Below the pieces are notes generated by a model. It searched no databases. It was not told the DNA's origin and saw only the letters and a list, made by a program, of their open reading frames with translations. Below are positions 31,693-38,738 of a DNA stretch of 64,000 nt, piece after piece. Both the position numbers and the translations under genes were made by a program. The stretch is from Botrimarina mediterranea. GTDB lineage: Bacteria > Planctomycetota > Planctomycetia > Pirellulales > Lacipirellulaceae. The stretch covers positions 3,505,363 to 3,569,362 of the forward strand of contig NZ_CP036349.1 of assembly GCF_007753265.1 (NCBI RefSeq). The letters are read 5' to 3'. Every line of letters begins with the position of its first letter. The first letter of the stretch is position 1.

Positions 31693-32553
31693 TTGAGTTT
31701 GCCTAACCCCTTTCGGCTATTCCGCGTTCGCATGCCCTACGCCCGTCTCTGCTTTCTCATCCCGCTTGCGGTCGCCGTCGCCTGCTTCGCGGCTCTCGGC
31801 GTGACGGCGCTATTGGGCTGGCCGGGCGAGCACGGCGTCAGCGCGCTGCAGTTTTGCGAAGCGATTCAGAACGGCTTTGTCGCTCAACCCGCCAACACGT
31901 TCTCGAATCTCGGCTTCCTCGCCATCGGACTGGGCATCGGCTGGCAGGCGTCGCGCGACGTAGCCGCGCGCAAGGCGGCGACGTGGTCGAACCGGATGGT
32001 GACAACCGTCTTCTACCCATCGACCTCCGCGTCTTGCTCGATCCTCATCGGCGCGGGCAGCACGTCGCTGCACGCCTCGACGACGCGCTGGGGCGCCGAG
32101 CTTGACCTCCTGTCGATGCACCTCTGGGGCGCCTGGATGATCGCCTACGCGACGACGCGACTGCTGCGGCTGGGCGACCGCCACTTCGTGCAGCTCTGGA
32201 TGGCGCAAGCGGCGGCGATCGCGGCAAGGCTGGCGTTTGGCGAGCCCTACACCATCAAGGGCAGCACGCTCTTTGGAGCGATGGTCGCCACCGCGGTAGG
32301 AATCGAACTGATCGGCGCCTGGCGCAACCGCCGACGGCAGAAGACCGACCTACGCTACCTCGGCTGGGGAGCGGTCACGTTCCTCACGGCGTACGCCTGC
32401 TTCCTCACCAGCGGCACCGACGGCCCGTGGTGCGACCCCTACTCGCTATGGCAAGGCCACGCGGTGTGGCACCTCCTCTGCGCGGGCGCGACGGCGTTCG
32501 TGTATCTCTACGCGCGATCTGAGCGTTTATTGGCGCAGCCTCTTGAAACGTAG
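31693..32553 (+). CDS. Ceramidase-like (CREST superfamily) membrane hydrolase
   Basis: Integral membrane protein of up to 286 residues with about seven membrane helices. It starts at TTG; an ATG 13 codons on is also possible. The order of motifs fits alkaline ceramidases and other CREST members: FCEAIQNG and QPANTFSNLGFLAIG early, GSTSLHAS with the Ser and His, ELDLLSMHLW with the Asp, and GHAVWHLLCA with the last two His. In that superfamily these residues bind zinc and hydrolyse an amide. The substrate here is unknown; a sphingolipid-like or other acylated lipid is a guess. The stop codon lies inside a palindrome. Confidence 0.78.
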   Translation: MSLPNPFRLFRVRMPYARLCFLIPLAVAVACFAALGVTALLGWPGEHGVSALQFCEAIQNGFVAQPANTFSNLGFLAIGLGIGWQASRDVAARKAATWSNRMVTTVFYPSTSASCSILIGAGSTSLHASTTRWGAELDLLSMHLWGAWMIAYATTRLLRLGDRHFVQLWMAQAAAIAARLAFGEPYTIKGSTLFGAMVATAVGIELIGAWRNRRRQKTDLRYLGWGAVTFLTAYACFLTSGTDGPWCDPYSLWQGHAVWHLLCAGATAFVYLYARSERLLAQPLET

Positions 32554-32708
32554 GGTCCGCTGTGCGGACCGTGGAAAGCGGCATGCTGCGCACCCCGGCT
32601 CGCATCGTGCTGATCTCATCGAGTTCTTCGGCGCGATTCTGACGGGGCATGTCAGTGGGCGCTGGACCGCCTACCCCCAACCACGGTCCGCTACCAGCGG
32701 ACCCTACG
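32549..32708. repeat. Long palindrome containing the stop codon of the ceramidase-like gene
   Basis: Arms CGTAGGGTCCGC and GCGGACCCTACG are perfect, extended inward by GCGGACCGTGG and CCACGGTCCGC; the total span is 160 bases. The TAG stop codon of the preceding gene is part of the left arm. Confidence 0.88.
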
Positions 32709-32826
32709 CGCCTAGTCAATTCGACGCAGCGATTTCGCGATCGCATCGGCGTACGATGATCGATGAAGTCCAACAAGACGCGGCCCCCAGGAGGGACCCA
32801 CTACTCTCGTCGTTAGGAGCGTCACC

Positions 32827-33210
32827 ATGTACGCCGCTGCCCCCGCTCACTCAACTGAACTCGTCACCCGTCGTGTCGCCCAATGGGGAAGCCTCGCCGC
32901 CGCCCTGCTGTTCGGACTCGCTTACACGATGGAGCGTGACCACGACATCTTCGGCACGTACTACTTGGCGACCTACACAGCGCTCGTCGTCGCGACTTTC
33001 GTTGGCTACGCGATCGCCTGGAGCCCGCGCTACGAAGTGATCGGCAGCGTGGTGGCGCTCGCGGCGTCCCTGGGCGCGTACTTCATCGCCCCGCCGTTCG
33101 ACATGCCGCTGCCCAACCCCGCGTTCTTGCTAGTCGGCCTGCCCGCGCTGCTGCACCTGCTCGCCGTATGGCTGCACGGGCGTCATCAGGATCGACTGCC
33201 GTCGCCGTGA
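32827..33210 (+). CDS. Small membrane protein, unknown
   Basis: It has 127 residues with about four hydrophobic segments (near 18-34, 42-64, 69-88, 98-116) and a short polar tail (HGRHQDRLPSP). MERDHDIFG in the first loop is notable. No family is recognised. It follows the ceramidase-like gene on the same strand but is separated from it by a 160-base palindrome. Confidence 0.65.
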   Translation: MYAAAPAHSTELVTRRVAQWGSLAAALLFGLAYTMERDHDIFGTYYLATYTALVVATFVGYAIAWSPRYEVIGSVVALAASLGAYFIAPPFDMPLPNPAFLLVGLPALLHLLAVWLHGRHQDRLPSP

Positions 33211-33226
33211 CCTGAATGCTGGTTCC

Positions 33227-33994
33227 TCAGTTGAGTCGTCTCCGCTCTGTGCGAAGAAGAGACGCTACCCAACACGCGACGACAAGAAAGGCCGCGCTGG
33301 GTTCAGGCGCTGCGGTCGTTGCGGCGGGGCTCTGCCCCCACACGGAAAGCAACCACGTAAGTTCATCATCGCCGACGCCGGGGGCTGTCGGCTGGATTCC
33401 TGTCCAACCAGCCGGTACCGGGGGTACGGGCAGTCCCCAGTTCGAAAGTAGCAGCGTTAGGTCGCCATCACCAATAGCCCCGCTTCCGTCGAAATCGCCA
33501 GGAGTAAATTCGACAACCACTCCGGACTGGTCGAATAAGCCCCTTGTCATGACGCCCGCTTGCGCTACGAGCCCCGACGCCGAAACTCCCGAGAAGCCGA
33601 GGGGCCAGGGCTGGGTCACGCTGTACTCAAATGTCAGCAACGTGTAGGTGCCCGGCCCGTCAACGATCCCCGAGCCAAGAGCGGCAAAGGCGCGGCCCAG
33701 TTCGGGCTCGAAGGTTAACCCAAGACTGTCTCCGCCCTCAGTCGAGCCCTCAATGAAGGGGCTGTCTCCTGGGTTCGCGGTGTCGAAGATCGCCGAATTG
33801 ATGGCGACGTTTGTCAGCGAGTAAGCTCCCGCATCGGTGAGTGCAATTTCAGCAGCAATCGAGCCGCTCCCCGTCACGGTGATGTCGAGCCGCCCCGTGT
33901 TTGCGCCGGTGTCCACAAGGTTGATAGACGGCAGCGCGAGCGAAGGGGCTGCCGACAATCCGAGCATCGCGACAGCTGCAAGCAGAGTACGCAT
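33227..33994 (-). CDS. PEP-CTERM protein with dockerin-like segment
   Basis: It has 255 residues: a signal peptide (MRTLLAAVAMLGLSAAPSLA), then a beta-rich domain (NLVDTGANTGRLDITVTGSG) resembling cohesin-like folds. A dockerin-like loop follows (GDFDGSGAIGDGDLTLLLSN and DDELTWLLSVWG), then the PEP-CTERM tail (APEPSAAFLVVACWVASLL, RTERRRLN). It is an exosortase substrate by its tail. It lies next to four other PEP-CTERM genes but belongs to a different family from them. Confidence 0.85.
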   Translation of the reverse strand: MRTLLAAVAMLGLSAAPSLALPSINLVDTGANTGRLDITVTGSGSIAAEIALTDAGAYSLTNVAINSAIFDTANPGDSPFIEGSTEGGDSLGLTFEPELGRAFAALGSGIVDGPGTYTLLTFEYSVTQPWPLGFSGVSASGLVAQAGVMTRGLFDQSGVVVEFTPGDFDGSGAIGDGDLTLLLSNWGLPVPPVPAGWTGIQPTAPGVGDDELTWLLSVWGQSPAATTAAPEPSAAFLVVACWVASLLRTERRRLN

Positions 33995-34046
33995 TTGAGT
34001 CCGTCTCGTTCAAGAGTGCGGGTTCGATAGGCGTGGACGTCTACGT

Positions 34047-34673
34047 TCAGGCGCGCCGACGGGTCGCTGCGGCGAGCAGACCTAGGCCAACGAGGGCAGC
34101 AGTAGTGGGCTCAGGAAGCGGAGGGACCTGACCCTCAAAAATTTGTCCCGTTCCTCCCGCGTTGCTAAAAAAATAAATCGTTCCCCTCGCGTCGTTCGAA
34201 AACGTCAGCCGAGCGACGGGGAAATCGTCCCCCCCATTGATCACAACCCCCGGCGCCGGCGCCCAGGCGATGTTCACTCCTTGGGTGTCGAACTTTTTCG
34301 GCCCGTTCTTGCCGGCGATTTCGGTAGACCCGCCCACCACGAGAACGCTGGAAGAGGTTCCCGACGTAAAACCACCCATGGTGACAAAGCTGTCCGACGC
34401 CACCTCGGGGAAAATAGGGATCAGCGCGTCGGTGGGCGCAGTTTCCGTCCCAAATGAGGCGTTCTGATAGATCGATCCCGACGTCAACTCCACCACCATT
34501 TGCTGACCGAACAACTGTTCGTCGAAGCTGATGTACAAGTCCCAAACCGTGTAGCCAGCAGGTGTTCCCGGCACAATGGCGCTGCGCCATTGTGGAGAAG
34601 TGAGCAGCGCAGCGTTTGTCGCCGAGGTTACGAACAGCAGAGCGATTACCGCAAGCATACCGCGTCGACACAT
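34047..34673 (-). CDS. PEP-CTERM paralogue 1 of a four-gene tandem array
   Basis: It has 208 residues: a signal peptide (MLAVIALLFVTSATNA region), a conserved domain and a PEP-CTERM tail (LPEPTTAALVGLGLLAAATR). Shared domain blocks: DEQLFGQQMVVELTSGSIYQ, TDALIPIFPEVASDSFVTMG, VLVVGGSTE, GPKKFDTQGVNIAWAPAPGV and FPVARLTFSNDARG. Part of its DNA is nearly identical to the next paralogue (around 34460-34518 against 35204-35262), pointing to recent duplication or gene conversion. Function unknown; a surface protein by its signals. Confidence 0.85.
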   Translation of the reverse strand: MCRRGMLAVIALLFVTSATNAALLTSPQWRSAIVPGTPAGYTVWDLYISFDEQLFGQQMVVELTSGSIYQNASFGTETAPTDALIPIFPEVASDSFVTMGGFTSGTSSSVLVVGGSTEIAGKNGPKKFDTQGVNIAWAPAPGVVINGGDDFPVARLTFSNDARGTIYFFSNAGGTGQIFEGQVPPLPEPTTAALVGLGLLAAATRRRA

Positions 34674-34708
34674 GATCGAATCCCCTATGGAAGTTAGTCA
34701 AGCCAGAG

Positions 34709-35416
34709 TTAGTTCAACGACGTACGACCGATTCGTACCTGATCTCTTTTGCCACAATGGAGCGCGCAGGCGAACAGCAAAAACCATGTTAACATCGCCG
34801 ACGATGGTTCGGGAAAAATAGGGTCTGGGTCCGGGGGGTCAATCAGTCCGAACAGGTTGCCCTGAATGATTTGCCTACTCCAAACAACCCCTTGCCCTCC
34901 CGAGTTCGAGAAAAGGTGGACAGTCCCATTCGCGTTATCGGAGAGCGTAATTCTTGCAATCGGGAAGTCGTTGCCGCCATTGATGACCACTCCCGGCGCC
35001 GGAGCCCAAGCAATGTTGATGCCTGCGGTATCGAACTTCTTCGGACCAGCGAAACCGGCTAACTCTGTTGAGCCGCCGACAACGAGCACACTCGACGACG
35101 TATTCCGAGTGAAACCGCCGATGGTCACAAAAGTGTCGGAAGCCACCTCGGGAAAGATTGGGATGAGTGCGTCGTTGGGCGCTGTTTCTGCACCAAACGA
35201 GGCGTTCTGATAGATCGATCCCGACGTCAGCTCCACCACCATTTGTTGACCGAACAGTTGTCCAGTGAAGTCAATGGAGAGGTCGTTGACCTTATAACCA
35301 GCCGGTGTCCCCGCGACGGTAGGGAACGTGACATTCTGAGACAGTGTTGCCGCATTCCCGACTGAACTTGTGGCGATCAAGAGCAGCGTTAGACAGGAGT
35401 ATCTCGTGATTTGCAC
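34709..35416 (-). CDS. PEP-CTERM paralogue 2 of the tandem array
   Basis: It has 235 residues, closest to paralogue 1: GQLFGQQMVVELTSGSIYQN, NDALIPIFPEVASDTFVTIG, GPKKFDTAGINIAWAPAPGV. The signal peptide is MQITRYSCLTLLLIATSSVG. After the shared domain there is an extra WSRQIIQGNLFGLIDPPDPD segment, then PEP (FPEPSSAMLTWFLLFACAL) and a longer than usual polar tail. The hydrophobic part after PEP contains Cys and is less Gly-rich than in the others. Confidence 0.83.
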   Translation of the reverse strand: MQITRYSCLTLLLIATSSVGNAATLSQNVTFPTVAGTPAGYKVNDLSIDFTGQLFGQQMVVELTSGSIYQNASFGAETAPNDALIPIFPEVASDTFVTIGGFTRNTSSSVLVVGGSTELAGFAGPKKFDTAGINIAWAPAPGVVINGGNDFPIARITLSDNANGTVHLFSNSGGQGVVWSRQIIQGNLFGLIDPPDPDPIFPEPSSAMLTWFLLFACALHCGKRDQVRIGRTSLN

Positions 35417-35480
35417 TTTGACGAGGTGGTTGGCTTAAGAGGGATAGCCAAATGGCCGTCGGACAGACGCGCTTCGTTCT

Positions 35481-36137
35481 TCAAAGCCTCGCTCGATGAC
35501 GTGGCTGGCCTACCGTTACTGCAGCGAATCCCAGACCCGCGAGCAACAACGACACCGGCTCCGGAACGTTGTAGAGACGGCCGTTGAGAATCCCGCCGCT
35601 AACAATCCTCCCAACGCCACCCGAGCTGCTGTAGAGTCGCCAGGAACCTTGGGCGGTGTTGGTTAGAGTGATCTGCGCAATCGGGAAGTGGGCGCCGCCA
35701 TTGATGACAACTCCGGGCGCGGGCGCCCACGCAACGTTGAGCGCTTCGGTGTCGAACTGTTTGGGGCCACTCACTCCGAGCTCCGTCGAACCGCCGACTA
35801 CGAGCATGCTTGAGGAGCCAGGAGAAGAAGCGAAGGCGCCAAGTGTCACGTACGTGTCAGCCGACAACGAAGGATTTACAGGGAAGAAGGGATCTGGAAT
35901 CGGCGGCCCATCACCGGGATTGGTTGGGTCTTGGAAAATCGCTCCCTGCGTGAGCGTCACCAACAACTGTTGACCGAAGAGCTGGCCGTCGAAGTTGATC
36001 AGCATGCCATTAACGACATGCCCCGCCGGCGCCGGTATCGATCGTTCAATCAACTCCGGCTGTCCAATTAGCGCGGCATGCGTCGGAGAAACCGCGACGG
36101 TGAGCAGGATGGCCCCCAAGGTGAGTAGTTGCTTCAC
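35481..36137 (-). CDS. PEP-CTERM paralogue 3 of the tandem array
   Basis: The start is a GTG preceded by GGAG at a good distance; it opens a signal peptide (KQLLTLGAILLTVAVSPTHA). It has 218 residues. It pairs with paralogue 4: DGQLFGQQLLVTLTQGAIFQ, SADTYVTLGAF, MLVVGGSTELGVSGPKQFDT, NVAWAPAPGVVINGGAHFPI. PEP-CTERM tail: VPEPVSLLLAGLGFAAVTV. It carries an insert rich in Pro and Gly after the QD (PTNPGDGPPIPDPFFPVNP). Confidence 0.85.
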   Translation of the reverse strand: MKQLLTLGAILLTVAVSPTHAALIGQPELIERSIPAPAGHVVNGMLINFDGQLFGQQLLVTLTQGAIFQDPTNPGDGPPIPDPFFPVNPSLSADTYVTLGAFASSPGSSSMLVVGGSTELGVSGPKQFDTEALNVAWAPAPGVVINGGAHFPIAQITLTNTAQGSWRLYSSSGGVGRIVSGGILNGRLYNVPEPVSLLLAGLGFAAVTVGQPRHRARL

Positions 36138-36214
36138 GATGCCTGCTCCAGAGGGGGAGTTGAGTGAAATCGATTGATAGCAAAGGCGACGACCTCGTTT
36201 TCTGCCGCAGGTTG

Positions 36215-36847
36215 TTACTCTCGTCGCGTTGGGCGTAAGGCTGCGGCAATCGCTCCAAAGCCGGCGAGCAACAGCGAAGCGGGCTCGGGGCAAAGGTTGA
36301 AACCGCCACCGGAGATACAGCCACTCGTGACGACGCCTGTGCCGCCCGCGTTGCCAAAGTAGTGCCACGAACCTCTGGCGTCATTGGAGAGGGTGATCTG
36401 CGCGATGGGAAAATCCCTACCGCCGTTGACGACCACGCCGGGCGCTGGAGCCCACGTGATGTTGATTCCCACGTTGTCGAACTTCTTCGGGCCGTTAACA
36501 CCCAGTTCGGTTGTACCGCCAATAACGATGACGGGCCGCGATGTCACTGAATCGTATCCTCCGATCGCCACGAAGGTGTCGGCTGCTAATGATGGGAAGA
36601 TAGGGAACAACGCCGGACTGGGTGGCGTCTCTGTTCCGAATACATCTTGGTAGATCGTCCCCTGCGTGAGGGTCACTACCAATTGTTGTCCGAAAAGTTG
36701 CCCGTCGAAATCGATTGACATGCCGTTAACCACATGTCCCGCCGGCGCGCCCGGGACAGACCGATGGACGAATTCGGGCGAGCCGATCAAAGCGGCGTCA
36801 GCGACACCATTCGCACACAACGCCAACAAGACGAGAATACGAGCCAT
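36215..36847 (-). CDS. PEP-CTERM paralogue 4 of the tandem array
   Basis: The ATG follows a GGAGG site (CTGGAGGCGGT) and gives 210 residues with a short signal peptide (MARILVLLALCANGVADA). Shared blocks: DGQLFGQQLVVTLTQGTIYQ, SLAADTFVAIGGYDS, VIVIGGTTELGVNGPKKFDN, ITWAPAPGVVVNGGRDFPIA. The tail is CPEPASLLLAGFGAIAAALR. The 263 bases upstream to 37111 hold no gene I can support. Confidence 0.85.
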   Translation of the reverse strand: MARILVLLALCANGVADAALIGSPEFVHRSVPGAPAGHVVNGMSIDFDGQLFGQQLVVTLTQGTIYQDVFGTETPPSPALFPIFPSLAADTFVAIGGYDSVTSRPVIVIGGTTELGVNGPKKFDNVGINITWAPAPGVVVNGGRDFPIAQITLSNDARGSWHYFGNAGGTGVVTSGCISGGGFNLCPEPASLLLAGFGAIAAALRPTRRE

Positions 36848-37111
36848 ACCGCCTCCAGTTAGAAAAGATGCGCGTGCCCTATACGCCGATTTTACCACAA
36901 TTCACACGCCATCCCTACCAAGAATCGGCCACCTAGCCGATCGGTCGAACAGCTTAGGGAGGCAACGGCCAAGCAACGCCGACGACACTCATTCCGCGTC
37001 GCCGCCAATAGCATTGAGGTGCGGCGCAGAGGTTTCGACTCCATGCGCATGCCGCAAGGGTTTGCGCATCGCGACAGGCCTTCCGCGCTCTCTTAAGAAA
37101 CAGAGGTGAAG

Positions 37112-38494
37112 CTAAACCGCGACGACCTCAAGCGCTTCGCCGCCGAGCCAGACGTACTCGACGTCCTCGTCGGAACGGAGCACCGCGGCGAGCAACTCGT
37201 CGGGGCGGCCCTTGGCGTTCTTCGGCAGCGGGACGCTCACGAGGTCGGCCATCGCGCCGGGGCGGATCGCGCCGACATCTTCGAGGCCCAGCGCTTCGGC
37301 GCCGCTGAGGGTGCCCATCCGCAGGACGGTCTCGGCCGGGACGGTCGGGTGCTGTGCGGCGACTTCGCGCATCTCGCTGAGCAGCGAGAGGTCGGGGCTC
37401 GACGCCCGGCTGTCGGTGCCGAGGCAGACCGGCACACCAAGCTCGAGCGCCTGTGTCAGCGGGTACGGCTTGTGCTTGAAGTGGGCGTGGGTCCGCGGGC
37501 AGTAGCACAGCGACATGGCGCCGGCCTGGCGGGCCATCATCGCCAGCTCGCTGTAGTCGAGGTAGTTGCCGTGGACCACGAGCGACTTCGGCGCCCGGGT
37601 GAGCATCCGCAGGTAGTCGAGCGGCGCTGAGCCGCGGCCGATGACCCAAGGGTCCCACATGCCACGCTCTTCGAGGATCTGCTGGAACGGTCCGCGGCCT
37701 TCGGCGAGCAGGCGCAGCTCTTCGGGCGACTCGGCTAGGTGCATCGCCACCGGCATCCGCCGCGTTGCGGCGAGCGAGACGAGTTCGCGGATCAGCGCCG
37801 GCGACGCGGTGTACGGCGCGTGCGGGCTGACACCGAGGCGGTAGCGCGGGCTCGGCTTCGGCGCCGAGCCGTTGAGGCCCATGCCGTTGTAACCGTTCGC
37901 ATGGCCGTTGCTGTGGCCGTTGGCGTAGCCGTTCGAGCCGTTTAGCCCGTTGACGGACGCCGCGTGGCCGTTGCCCGAGACGTCGCTCGGCCGCGTCAGC
38001 GTGGCGAGGTCTTCCAAACGGGCGTCCGCGGCGTTGAGCGCCGACTGCGCGCGGGCCTGTGAGAAGCCGATCGACTCTTGTAGCAGGACTAGCCGCGGGC
38101 TGTAGCCGTCGGTGCGGTAGGCCTCGGTCTCGGTGCGGCAGATCTCGGCGACGGTGGTGACGCCGTAGCGGATGCTCTCTTCGAGGCCGTCCGAGATCGC
38201 CTTGCCGATCTTCTTGGCGTTGGGCCGCTTCTCGATGACTTGGCGGATCCAGTCCGGCAGCGTGATGCCGGTGCGGCCGATGGGGCGTTTCTGGCCGCTG
38301 AACTCGAGGTGGCAGTGGGCGTTGACGAAGCCGGGCATGAGGGCTACGTCGCCGAGGTCCTCGACCTCGACATCCGGCGGCGCCTGACGGCCGATGCGTT
38401 GGATGCGGTCCCCCTCGATAACGACGATCGCGTCCTCAATAGGAGGCGCCGCCACCGGGCAAACCAATCGGGCTCGCAAAGCCTGTCGTGTCAT
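37112..38494 (-). CDS. Amidohydrolase, possible aminodeoxyfutalosine deaminase
   Basis: Metal-dependent hydrolase of the SsnA/TrzA-type amidohydrolase group, 460 residues from an ATG after non-coding upstream frame. Metal ligands: AHCHLEFSG (H60, H62), SPHAPYTAS, MHLAESPEE and CLGTDSRASSPD. In menaquinone synthesis by the futalosine route, an amidohydrolase of this kind (MqnX) deaminates aminodeoxyfutalosine. mqnA and mqnC lie 4 kb away on the same strand, so that role is plausible but unproven. It has an odd Asn-Gly insert at residues 174-209 with nine NG pairs (HANGYNGMGLNGS at its end), probably a flexible surface loop made by a 9-12 bp repeat. Confidence 0.85.
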   Translation of the reverse strand: MTRQALRARLVCPVAAPPIEDAIVVIEGDRIQRIGRQAPPDVEVEDLGDVALMPGFVNAHCHLEFSGQKRPIGRTGITLPDWIRQVIEKRPNAKKIGKAISDGLEESIRYGVTTVAEICRTETEAYRTDGYSPRLVLLQESIGFSQARAQSALNAADARLEDLATLTRPSDVSGNGHAASVNGLNGSNGYANGHSNGHANGYNGMGLNGSAPKPSPRYRLGVSPHAPYTASPALIRELVSLAATRRMPVAMHLAESPEELRLLAEGRGPFQQILEERGMWDPWVIGRGSAPLDYLRMLTRAPKSLVVHGNYLDYSELAMMARQAGAMSLCYCPRTHAHFKHKPYPLTQALELGVPVCLGTDSRASSPDLSLLSEMREVAAQHPTVPAETVLRMGTLSGAEALGLEDVGAIRPGAMADLVSVPLPKNAKGRPDELLAAVLRSDEDVEYVWLGGEALEVVAV

Positions 38495-38738
38495 CGTATT
38501 CCTAAAGATCGCCGGCCCGTCGGGGGACTGAAAACTCACTCCCCGGACGCCGCCGTGTTGTCGCCTTATTCCCCACCGGCTGGTGGTTCGTCGCGGTGGG
38601 CCGCGTCTTGGGTGGCGGACGCATCCCGCTGGATGCCTCCGCCAAATACAGGACGGTCCCCAGGCGTCGGAGGTTCCGTCTCGACGCCTACGCCGGCGCC
38701 ACAGGCTCGCTAGGGGCGTTTCCGCCGCGAAGAAGGCC

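Noticed and set aside
34047-36847. Tandem repeats that might suggest a CRISPR array
   Set aside because: The periodic similarity is between whole PEP-CTERM genes of about 650-700 bases. I saw no short regularly spaced direct repeats anywhere in the window.
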